This document shows, in pieces, positions 15,136 through 22,010 of a DNA stretch of 27,448 nucleotides. This stretch comes from a virus. Within the stretch, counting starts at the first letter, position 1. Every line of letters starts with the position of its first letter. The notes under the pieces were generated by a model, which ran no database searches, was not told the DNA's origin, and worked only from the letters and a program-made list of their open reading frames with translations. The stretch lies in IMG/VR virus record IMGVR_UViG_3300009702_000068, positions 1 through 27,448 of that record; one strand, given 5' to 3'. The translations under genes and the position numbers were made by a program.

Positions 15136-17216
15136 ACCGTCCCCATTGACTGAGCTGCTGACCCTGCATCTATTGCAATTCCTGCTTGACCCGCCGCCTG
15201 CACTTTTCCTTCTGGAGGGAGATCCTTGTATGATATTGACACTTTATTCTTCTCTTGCGGCTTCTCTTTATTAACCATGCCAAGATCACGCATTGCCTCT
15301 GCGACTCCAAGCTTTGTCGTTTCGACCATCTTCTGATCTGCCTCTTGACCGGCTGCTCCTAGATCTTTCATTGTCTCTGCCACGGCCAATTTTATCTTAT
15401 CGATTACCTGTTCATCGAGTTCCTGAGTTGTAAGCCCCTCATCAAGTAGCTCCATAAATTCCTGAGTATTTCCGTATCCGAATGTTTCTAGGAATTTCTT
15501 TATTACCATATGAAGTGCCTCTTGTGGGATCTTTCCAAGCTCTGCAAATTGAGCCATGAATGTGATGATCTGTTGCATCGCTTCGCGCTTTCCTTGCATC
15601 GTCAGACCGAGTCCAGGCTCTATTTCAATACGAACCTTTGCTGACTTATCGATAACAACAACATCATGAGGTAATTTCTTTTCGACCTGTTGTGATAGTT
15701 CATATCCTCTTTGTCCGATGATATCAAAGTAGTCAGGCTCACCGTCATTCATGTACTCAACCTCAACGGGTTCAAGGAAGTCTTTATCAGCACGCTCAAG
15801 CATGAGATTTGCTACATCTCTTATAGTCTTTTTCAGCATCTTTGTTGCTATTTTTAGGTTTGCGTATTCCGTTGCCTTCAATGATTCAATTGCTACTCCT
15901 GATTTGACACCAGATGGAAGCTGATTAAGTGCGGATGTTGATGATCCTTGCTCTTCAATATATTTATCAAGGAGTTCAACCATGTTGAATGGTGTATTCC
16001 CGACGCTTGCATTTGCCATTTGCCGAAGTGGAATAGTTTCGTATTCGATCATCTGTCCCCCTGGAATATTTGAAACCTTATAGTTTTCATTTTTCTGTTT
16101 CTGATACACACCGACAACCATTGTATTTATCCACTTCTCAAGTCTTGTTACAATCACATCAAGAGACTTGTTTTGAGGGATGAAGTTTTCGATGAATGGT
16201 TTTTGATAAAGGTATCCTGGCTCGAATCGAAACTCTGCAAATGGATAGTTATCGTAGTTTATATATTCATCAAGAAGTGTAACGCCACCTGCCGAAAACA
16301 CATGACGCATAATGTCATCTCCCTTTGATTTTCCTTCCATCGCTCCAGTATCAGACCCCTTTTTGACAGCGTCTTTCCAGTTTGCTTCTGTCAGTTTTTC
16401 TTCGAGGAAGGTTTCTTTCTCCATGATAGTACCCTCCTTTTCCGTATTAGTCTTTGATCCATAGCGTGATACCATATATGCCTGTTTTACCTCAGATGTC
16501 GCATATCTATTGTCTGGTTGTAGTCTTTCGGTATTGGCGTTCTTATAAGCTTCATCAGCCATAATGTTATGAATGACGCGACTTCGTGTCTTTGTAATAA
16601 ATGGACAGTGCTTTAGCTCTTCCTTATCACCATAAAGAATGATATCGAATGCATCATATACCTCTGTATGTATCTCCTGTTTATCGGTATCGCTCCATAC
16701 TTGCAGATATGATATTGAGTTTTTAGCAGCCTTTAGCATCATGTTTATGAGCTTGATGTCAAAGTCTTGATTATCTTCCCACTCTGTGGTAAGCCATGTT
16801 CCTTGCTTTCTTGCAATGATTTTAGATTTTTCGACTTCCTGCATATATACTTGCATGTCTACTTGACCCTGTGCATCTGTGTAGTCTGCAGTTGTTACAC
16901 GCGCAGGATATACAACGGGGTAGGGTTCTGCTGCAAAGAGCAGGTTTGATACTCCTCGTATCTGACGACTTGCGCGGGGGATTGCACGTTCTACATAGTT
17001 TCCAGTTCCTCCTACATGATCAATGGTTTTCCCAGTTTTTTTAGATATAACTTTAAAGTGGAAACCATCATCGAAATAGTTATTCTCAAACCATCTTCGT
17101 TCATGCGATCTTCTCTGTCCTATTGCTTTTCCAATAAGATCATCGAGCGTCGCACCGATTGTTGCAGATTTGACGAAGCTTAGTTCTCTTGTTAGCTTAA
17201 AATCTTTCAGGTTCAT
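15132..17216 (-). CDS. Portal protein
   Basis: At 694 residues this is close in size to the large portals of P22-like short-tailed phages. It is rich in helices and acidic-aromatic clusters. Typical features are an N-terminal segment with ERRWFENNYFDDGFHF, a middle wing with WEDNQDFDIKLINMMLKAA, a helix-rich stem region near LDVIVTRLEKWIN, and a long C-terminal Gln/Glu/Lys helix (about 560-665) that may form a barrel. It lies between terminase and scaffold genes. Twelve copies would form the DNA channel at one capsid vertex. The start overlaps the upstream membrane-protein gene by four bases. Confidence 0.85.
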   Translation of the reverse strand: MNLKDFKLTRELSFVKSATIGATLDDLIGKAIGQRRSHERRWFENNYFDDGFHFKVISKKTGKTIDHVGGTGNYVERAIPRASRQIRGVSNLLFAAEPYPVVYPARVTTADYTDAQGQVDMQVYMQEVEKSKIIARKQGTWLTTEWEDNQDFDIKLINMMLKAAKNSISYLQVWSDTDKQEIHTEVYDAFDIILYGDKEELKHCPFITKTRSRVIHNIMADEAYKNANTERLQPDNRYATSEVKQAYMVSRYGSKTNTEKEGTIMEKETFLEEKLTEANWKDAVKKGSDTGAMEGKSKGDDIMRHVFSAGGVTLLDEYINYDNYPFAEFRFEPGYLYQKPFIENFIPQNKSLDVIVTRLEKWINTMVVGVYQKQKNENYKVSNIPGGQMIEYETIPLRQMANASVGNTPFNMVELLDKYIEEQGSSTSALNQLPSGVKSGVAIESLKATEYANLKIATKMLKKTIRDVANLMLERADKDFLEPVEVEYMNDGEPDYFDIIGQRGYELSQQVEKKLPHDVVVIDKSAKVRIEIEPGLGLTMQGKREAMQQIITFMAQFAELGKIPQEALHMVIKKFLETFGYGNTQEFMELLDEGLTTQELDEQVIDKIKLAVAETMKDLGAAGQEADQKMVETTKLGVAEAMRDLGMVNKEKPQEKNKVSISYKDLPPEGKVQAAGQAGIAIDAGSAAQSMGTV

Positions 17217-17458
17217 GAATTTTCTTTAATAAATTTAGTAAATGTCTCATCATCTGCCTGATCGAGTGGTATTTCGTCAGACTCTTTAAATGGGATATCT
17301 TTTTTATTTTCAGTCGTCTTCATTGAGAGATACTCATTGGTATTTTTAGCAATGAGCGCTTGCATATAATGATCTTGTTGCTTATGCGATTCTCTTGCAA
17401 AAAGGTATCGCTCTACAATGAGTCCGATAATGATTACTCCAAGTATTATTTCTATCAT
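17213..17458 (-). CDS. Small N-terminally anchored membrane protein
   Basis: This 81-residue protein begins with a hydrophobic helix (IEIILGVIIIGLIVERYLF, about residues 2-20) followed by a charged cytoplasmic or periplasmic tail rich in Asp, Glu and Lys. It overlaps both neighbours by four bases (ATGA), lying between the nucleotidyltransferase-like gene and the portal gene. Small type II-like membrane proteins in packaging operons have no settled role. No lipobox or lysis motif is present. Confidence 0.6.
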   Translation of the reverse strand: MIEIILGVIIIGLIVERYLFARESHKQQDHYMQALIAKNTNEYLSMKTTENKKDIPFKESDEIPLDQADDETFTKFIKENS

Positions 17459-17880
17459 AGGTATATTTTTTTGAATGTTTTATAAGGGTTGGGAATGTAA
17501 AAATACTCCATTGCATAAGGTAGGGGATCGGTACTCTCTATGCAGGAATGATTCTTTTTGAATATTTCAATTGTTATGGAAACGCCCAAGTGATCGTATT
17601 CAATCTTATTTTTCGACGTATCAATTGCATCTGCGACAAGGCTCACAATGTCCATACCGCTTGACATCCAGTCGGTGTAGCGTACTCCAAGATATATCCC
17701 ATCTCCTGATAGGTCTCCGCCTTTCATTATCGATTCTGCGGTGTCTTTTATAACAAAGTAGGGGATAGCTCCACGAGATAGCACGTCATCTATGTAGTAC
17801 AGTGCGTCCAGTAATTGTTGATGACTAAACGATTTCGACTTGATCCCAGTCGTTTTGGTCTCTGTTCCTTTTGATTTCAT
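17455..17880 (-). CDS. Nucleotidyltransferase-fold-like protein
   Basis: This 141-residue protein reads like a small nucleotidyltransferase-fold protein. The helix LLDALYYIDDVLSRGAIPYF (about 24-43) is followed by VIKDTAESIMKGG, then DLSGDGIYLGVRY (about 56-68), resembling the G-x-x-(x)-D-x-D strand-turn of that fold, and later YDHLGVSITIEIF (about 96-108) and YFYIPNPYKTFKKIYL at the end. The second catalytic acid is not clear, so it may be inactive. The first ATG overlaps the terminase gene by 56 bases, unusually long here; an internal start cannot be ruled out. The activity is inferred from motif resemblance. Confidence 0.5.
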   Translation of the reverse strand: MKSKGTETKTTGIKSKSFSHQQLLDALYYIDDVLSRGAIPYFVIKDTAESIMKGGDLSGDGIYLGVRYTDWMSSGMDIVSLVADAIDTSKNKIEYDHLGVSITIEIFKKNHSCIESTDPLPYAMEYFYIPNPYKTFKKIYL

Positions 17881-19312
17881 TCAAGTGTTTTGCAACAACT
17901 GATAATTTTTCATCTTGTCTATCTGATGCTATTGGTCGTGACATAAAATAATATCTATCACGATCATATGCATGATCCTCAGCGTCTGTATCTACATCCT
18001 CAACTCTTGTCTTGCTGTAGACAAGAGCTGGTATTGTTCGTATCGTGTCGTAACACGTACTAAATACTCTGTACTCTGGCACTCCGTTTTTTATTGCGAG
18101 CGCTTCTTGATATCGATTGAGCCCATTCATACGGTCATTGTCTGCCCGAATCATTCTCAAGCCTTCATCTATCATGATTTCAGCGTATGACTCTCCTTCT
18201 GGTTTTTTGCTATCCTCTCCGAGCAAAATCTTATTCCACATGGATGGATCTGCGACCATATACTCATAGTCCTCGCCCGCCTTCTTTGTCATGTCTATAA
18301 CAAGTCTTGCGAGTCTTCTTGCAGTCAGTGGCTGATGATACCGTGACTCAAACTCAATCTTATTCATATAAAGTTCTCTATATAGATAAGACTGACCATC
18401 ATAATTTTGTGCGTACCAACCGATAGCAAAAGGCTTATTCGATCCCCAGTCCATTGCGAGATATCGCCTCCATTCCGGTGGTATTGGAAATGGCTTTACA
18501 ACATGGATATTTCTGTTCCATTCTGCAAATACTTGCCCCTCAAACACATCCCACGATCCATCTCTCCAAGCCTTACGCTTTGCCTCTGGCATTGAGTCAA
18601 GCTGTTTCATGTACTCTGCTGTTGTGTAGGGGTTATCTTCTGGAAGTGATCTTATGAAAAAAAATCTATCTTGTTCCGGGTCAGGACTTCGCGGATCAGG
18701 CTCTATCCAGTATTTACGTACCCATGCGTGCCCGATTTGTCCAGGATTGGTGACTCCTACAAACTTCGGGTCATCAATCATTACCTTCTCTTCTCCGATC
18801 TTCTTTTCGTTTTTATATATACCTCTCGTACCTGTGTATCTGAGTCTGAATCTCAAGTCCTCAAATGTCTCAACTGGGTTTTTGGTCAGCTCTTCAACAA
18901 GAATTGCCGCAAACTCAGCCGATGCATATTTGGATGGATCATCAAGATTGCGGAGAAGTATACGGAAGCCTCCATACGAATCATTCGCCCTGAACATATA
19001 TCCCTCATCACGGTCTTCAATAAGTTTCCCAAGCCAAGAGGGAAACTCATGCTTGATTCGTGCAATCTGTCTATCTTTCAAGGTAGGATAATCTTCACTA
19101 AACAGACCAATTGGTACATTTTTGATGTTGTACTTTGTGCTGTAATATATCCCAAGACCAAGTGCGATCCATCTCAAAAAATACGACTTTCCGCCATGCG
19201 CGGCTCCTCCGTAGAGTAGATACTTACACTGATTGTCAAAGAGCGTTTTGTACGCCTCTATTTGGCGTACGTTTTTTTCAAACCCTGCTAGCTTGTAAAA
19301 TGATTGTTTCAT
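17825..19312 (-). CDS. terL: Terminase large subunit
   Basis: This 495-residue packaging motor has both domains. In the ATPase domain the Walker A loop is YGGAAHGGKS (34-43), the Walker B strand with its catalytic Glu is AAILVEE (135-141), and the coupling motif follows near GVTNPGQIG (186-194). The RNase-H-like nuclease domain starts RYLAMDWGSN (Asp288), followed by YMVADPSMW (Asp355) and DAEDHAYDRDRYY (about 443-455), which supply the metal-binding acids. It cuts and pumps concatemeric DNA into the procapsid through the portal. It overlaps the small subunit gene by four bases. The domain order and length are typical. Confidence 0.93.
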   Translation of the reverse strand: MKQSFYKLAGFEKNVRQIEAYKTLFDNQCKYLLYGGAAHGGKSYFLRWIALGLGIYYSTKYNIKNVPIGLFSEDYPTLKDRQIARIKHEFPSWLGKLIEDRDEGYMFRANDSYGGFRILLRNLDDPSKYASAEFAAILVEELTKNPVETFEDLRFRLRYTGTRGIYKNEKKIGEEKVMIDDPKFVGVTNPGQIGHAWVRKYWIEPDPRSPDPEQDRFFFIRSLPEDNPYTTAEYMKQLDSMPEAKRKAWRDGSWDVFEGQVFAEWNRNIHVVKPFPIPPEWRRYLAMDWGSNKPFAIGWYAQNYDGQSYLYRELYMNKIEFESRYHQPLTARRLARLVIDMTKKAGEDYEYMVADPSMWNKILLGEDSKKPEGESYAEIMIDEGLRMIRADNDRMNGLNRYQEALAIKNGVPEYRVFSTCYDTIRTIPALVYSKTRVEDVDTDAEDHAYDRDRYYFMSRPIASDRQDEKLSVVAKHLNEIKRNRDQNDWDQVEIV

Positions 19313-19677
19313 TTTTTCGGCATATCAAGAACGATCTGCAATTTCTCTCCATCTCCTCCTGTATGTTCGCTTCGCACTGCAAACTCATCCTTGTATTTTC
19401 GCTCAAGCCACCATGCGGAAGCTTGCCATGATTTTTTACTGGCAAAATCAATATTTTTGATATGTCGTCTTTTATTTTTTGATTCTGCTTTTTTTAATGA
19501 CTCTATAAAGTCTTGTTTCTGTACGTCAGAAAGGGGACTAGGATGATCTTTGCTGTCGGATTTCCATTGATAAAAAGTAGATTCACCAATACCAGATAAA
19601 ATAGCGGCGTCCTTTTGGGATAGGCCCTCTGATATGTACTTGCAGATTTCTTTTACTCTTTCGCGAGAATACTTCAT
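19309..19677 (-). CDS. terS: Terminase small subunit
   Basis: This 122-residue protein has an N-terminal helix-turn-helix (about residues 19-40: LSQKDAAILSGIGESTFYQW) for recognising the packaging site. Helical oligomerisation segments and a C-terminal strand that may touch the large subunit follow. The ATG at 19677 is chosen; an upstream GTG at 19689 lies inside the terminator stem. The ATG directly follows the seven-T tract of that terminator, so the gene has no room for a normal ribosome-binding site. It is the first gene of the packaging operon, upstream of terL. Confidence 0.85.
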   Translation of the reverse strand: MKYSRERVKEICKYISEGLSQKDAAILSGIGESTFYQWKSDSKDHPSPLSDVQKQDFIESLKKAESKNKRRHIKNIDFASKKSWQASAWWLERKYKDEFAVRSEHTGGDGEKLQIVLDMPKK

Positions 19678-19709
19678 AAAAAAAGTCACCTTGATAATCT
19701 CGGTGACTT
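19678..19709 (-). terminator. Leader terminator directly abutting the terS start codon
   Basis: The minus-strand stem AAGTCACC / GGTGACTT (8 bp) is followed by seven T and then immediately by ATG of terS. It lies downstream of the promoter at 19752-19780. AGAAG sits at the 5' foot of the stem, as in the other leaders. Confidence 0.8.
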
Positions 19710-19727
19710 CTGATTCTCACGCGTATG

Positions 19728-19744
19728 CCAGCTATATTGTCTTG
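19728..19744 (-). promoter_or_regulatory. Conserved 5'-end hairpin of late leader
   Basis: Minus-strand CAAG and CTGG flank the loop ACAATATAG, followed by GGCATACG as in the copy at 3227-3244. One pair of the stem is mismatched here, so this copy is the weakest. Confidence 0.5.
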
Positions 19745-19751
19745 TAGTTAT

Positions 19752-19780
19752 ATTATATGATTTTATTGGTCTTTATTCAA
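19752..19780 (-). promoter_or_regulatory. Late promoter TTGAAT-17-TATAAT
   Basis: The minus-strand -35 box TTGAAT (19775-19780) and the perfect -10 box TATAAT (19752-19757) are 17 bp apart. The -35 box abuts the stop codon of the transketolase fragment at 19781. It should drive the packaging operon. Confidence 0.8.
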
Positions 19781-20257
19781 TTATCTCTTTAAATTCAAAT
19801 AATAAGGACTCTCATCATCAATCATCTGATCAACGATTCGTTTCATCTCTTTTATATCATCAGGCCAGAATGATTTAATATTTTCAAAGTTGTTTATGAA
19901 TATATCATCATCTCCTGCATAGTGACTAAATCCATCATGACCATAGTCATCATCGCGCCCTGACCCTATGAGCTTCACATTCAGCTTCTCGTGATTGATA
20001 TATGTCCGTATCGTCTCAAATCCACGATATAGAAGAAATGGTGTAATTTAATACACAAATGGTATTTTCCCTTCAAGTGAGAGACCACAGGCAATGTCAA
20101 GTGCTGATTGCTCAGCAGCTCCGGTGTTGATAAACCTCCGTTCATAACATCGCTGTATTGAGTCAAATCCACCATATCCCAAGTCAATAGATATTACCCA
20201 GATATCTTCATTCTTACTCATCTTGTTATGTAAGTATGTAAAGAAATCACGTCTCAT
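19781..20257 (-). pseudogene. Transketolase pyrimidine-domain subunit with in-frame stop
   Basis: From ATG 20257 the frame reads MRRDFFTYLHNKMSKNEDIW through EGKIPFVY, meets TAA at 20048-20050, and continues in the same frame as ITPFLLYRGFETIRTYINHE and VKLIGSGRDDDYGHDG to a stop at 19781. The two halves join into one recognisable transketolase Pyr domain; only one codon is wrong (TAA, one base from TCA). RFINTGAAEQSALDIACG is the typical glutamate-containing cofactor region. Even when restored it is only about 158 residues and lacks the transketolase C-terminal domain. An internal ATG at 19978 could yield a fragment. It overlaps the PP subunit by 11 bases. It may be a pseudogene, a population variant or a recoded gene. 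Confidence 0.75.
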
Positions 20258-20879
20258 ACGTTTTTTTTAACTGATTATATTCTCCATCACTCAATACCGC
20301 ATAATGTGCTTTTAGTCCGGATAGAAATAAGAAGCCCGGAGAATCTGTTTTATGTATTTTTACATCGCATGTGCTTTCAATGATTGTAGTCAAGGGAATT
20401 ATGGACTTCATCATGATCTTTCGATATGCGCCCCATGAGTTGTAATTTATATGAATTACCATGTTGCTTATTTTGTTTTGCTGTATTACATTGAATGATT
20501 CAAATACTGACCCTTCAGCACATTCCCCATCAGATAGCAGGACGTGTACCTTTCTTGATCTGTCTGAGATCGCCATTCCTGTTGCAATTCCGATTCCATG
20601 ACCAAGAGATCCAGTAGAACAATATATATCATGTTTTAGATTCCTGTTAGGGTGCACTCCGTAAGTATCAAAAAGCATCTCAGCATCAATGCCTAAGTAT
20701 TTTTCTATTACAACGTATAGAGCAAGCCCTGCATGACCGCTTGATAGGATAAATGGCTCATTGGGTTTTTTGTCTGCATACACACGGTCTATAATATCTA
20801 CCGCAGTCAGACACGATCCGATGTGGCTCAATTTCTTTTTATACGATATGTCAATTATCCTTTGCTTTAATGTGTTCAT
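20247..20879 (-). CDS. Transketolase thiamine-diphosphate (PP) domain subunit
   Basis: This 210-residue protein matches the N-terminal half of transketolase. SSGHAGLALYVV at 46-57 supplies the cofactor-site His region, STGSLGHGIGIATGMA at 88-103 is the conserved Gly-rich loop, and LLSDGECAEGS at 114-124 with INYN at 144-147 is the metal/thiamine-diphosphate motif (usually GDG..N, here SDG..N). It should form a two-subunit enzyme with the Pyr-domain gene downstream, moving two-carbon units between sugar phosphates or nucleotide sugars. ATG 20879 is preferred to an upstream TTG; GAAGAAGGA lies about 11 bases before it. It overlaps the epimerase by 29 bases. Confidence 0.82.
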   Translation of the reverse strand: MNTLKQRIIDISYKKKLSHIGSCLTAVDIIDRVYADKKPNEPFILSSGHAGLALYVVIEKYLGIDAEMLFDTYGVHPNRNLKHDIYCSTGSLGHGIGIATGMAISDRSRKVHVLLSDGECAEGSVFESFNVIQQNKISNMVIHINYNSWGAYRKIMMKSIIPLTTIIESTCDVKIHKTDSPGFLFLSGLKAHYAVLSDGEYNQLKKTYET

Positions 20880-21693
20880 ATGTTTTAAAAATTCCTTCTT
20901 CAAGTGTGGTCATAGGTCGCCAGTTTAGCTCCCTAAGTCTTCTGTTATCTGACACCCACACATCACTATCTTGTATCTTTCTTTCATTACTTATCGTGAA
21001 TGAATCACTTATTAGATTTGCAATGTCAAAATTTGATTTCATCTCTCCCGACCCTATATTGAATGTTCTGTGAGGGAGTGATCCTGCGTTCTCAACAAGC
21101 TTCATCACGCCATTTATGAAATCATCAATATATATCCAATCATGATTTCCTTGTATCACTGTGCTTACATTTGCCTGCATGTCGTTTCTGATGAGTGTCG
21201 GAATGAAACGGAAGTCAGCCTCGCCTGGGCCATATACAGAGAATGGGCGCACATTGACGATTACCTTTTTATATTTCTTTCTAAAGTGCCGGCATAAATA
21301 CTCAGCCCCTGCCTTTGTTGCGGCATACAACGTATCCGGCTTCAATCGATGATATTCTCGCATTCTTCTATATGTCTTGCCATATACTGACGAGGTGGAG
21401 AAATTGACAAAGAGGACATATGGAAGATTTAATGTTGCCTGAATAAGATTATATGTGTTTATATAATTGGCCTGCACCATCTCATCCTCATCGCTCTGAT
21501 TTGACATATTGCCATATGAGGCAAGGTGAAAAATATATTGCGGATTTATTGATCCCATGTATCCTAAAAGATATTCTTTTGATTTCAGATTTTCATGAGG
21601 GATTCGAACGACATCAAATCCTTCTGATTTCAATCTCCTTACTAGGTGACTTCCGATAAATCCTGATGAACCTGTTACCACTGCCTTTTTCAT
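20851..21693 (-). CDS. NAD-dependent nucleotide-sugar epimerase/dehydratase (extended SDR)
   Basis: This 280-residue extended short-chain dehydrogenase/reductase has the Rossmann motif VVTGSSGFIGSHL at 5-17, the FHLASYG segment at about 55-61, STSSVYG at 99-105, and catalytic YAATK with Tyr and Lys at about 122-126. RPFSVYGPGE and DWIYIDDFINGV follow as in UDP- or GDP-sugar epimerases. It would interconvert or dehydrate a nucleotide sugar. With the transketolase-like subunits it suggests synthesis of an unusual sugar for a glycan, perhaps used by the distant glycosyltransferases. Its start overlaps the zinc-ribbon gene stop by four bases. Confidence 0.87.
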   Translation of the reverse strand: MKKAVVTGSSGFIGSHLVRRLKSEGFDVVRIPHENLKSKEYLLGYMGSINPQYIFHLASYGNMSNQSDEDEMVQANYINTYNLIQATLNLPYVLFVNFSTSSVYGKTYRRMREYHRLKPDTLYAATKAGAEYLCRHFRKKYKKVIVNVRPFSVYGPGEADFRFIPTLIRNDMQANVSTVIQGNHDWIYIDDFINGVMKLVENAGSLPHRTFNIGSGEMKSNFDIANLISDSFTISNERKIQDSDVWVSDNRRLRELNWRPMTTLEEGIFKTYEHIKAKDN

Positions 21694-21902
21694 GTTCCTT
21701 GGGTTGTATTAGTAACAATAGTGCCATTTGCAACATTTAAGGTATATCCACATCCACAAAGGACAGAATATTCTTTAGAGTTTATGATGGTCGTTCCATG
21801 ATGAAAACGAAGTACGATAAATTCGCCACTTTCGGTAAGTCTTCCAAGAACAGGCTTTTTATCCCGACAGATGGGGCAGGTTATGAGAGTTCCTGAGTTC
21901 AT
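21690..21902 (-). CDS. Small zinc-ribbon protein
   Basis: This 70-residue protein has two cysteine pairs: CPIC near residue 9 and CGC near 50, with LITCPICRDKKPVLGR before and YSVLCGCGYTLNV after. These could bind one zinc ion as a zinc ribbon. Strands between the pairs fit the fold. It heads the epimerase-transketolase operon and overlaps the epimerase start by four bases. The ATG overlaps the stop of a possible 24-codon upstream frame. Function is unknown; nucleic-acid or protein binding is possible. Confidence 0.65.
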   Translation of the reverse strand: MNSGTLITCPICRDKKPVLGRLTESGEFIVLRFHHGTTIINSKEYSVLCGCGYTLNVANGTIVTNTTQGT

Positions 21903-21973
21903 TTGAGGATATATGAACTACTAATGAAGGACAGAGAAAATATATTATAAAGTGGATGTTTTTTTGTATTCAC
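21899..21973 (-). CDS. Possible 24-codon GTG-initiated leader peptide
   Basis: GTG at 21973 opens a frame of 24 codons (starting MNTKKHPLYNIF if initiated) whose TGA overlaps the zinc-ribbon ATG in an ATGA junction. The GTG lies at the same place in the conserved leader as the start codon of the FkbM gene, after ATGAA(T/A)TAA. That correspondence and the coupling junction are the evidence. The peptide is Ser/Ile-rich and unrecognised. It may be translated only to deliver ribosomes to the next gene. Confidence 0.3.
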   Translation of the reverse strand: MNTKKHPLYNIFSLSFISSSYILK

Positions 21974-22010
21974 TTAATTCATGGTTCAGCTCTGCATCTC
22001 TATTATACCA
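21971..22010 (-). promoter_or_regulatory. Cargo-operon promoter and conserved leader (copy 1)
   Basis: On the minus strand TGGTATAAT (-10 at 22002-22007, TGG at 22008-22010) begins a block continuing ATGCAGA...GAACC and ATGAATTAAGTG. The same block, with small changes, precedes the methyltransferase operon at 11821-11856. It lies immediately beyond the integrase stop and drives the zinc-ribbon, epimerase and transketolase genes. Confidence 0.7.

Noticed and set aside
19979-20257. Frameshift in the transketolase gene
   Set aside because: The codon positions of both halves agree (20257 to 19978 is a multiple of three), so the break is an in-frame stop rather than a frameshift.
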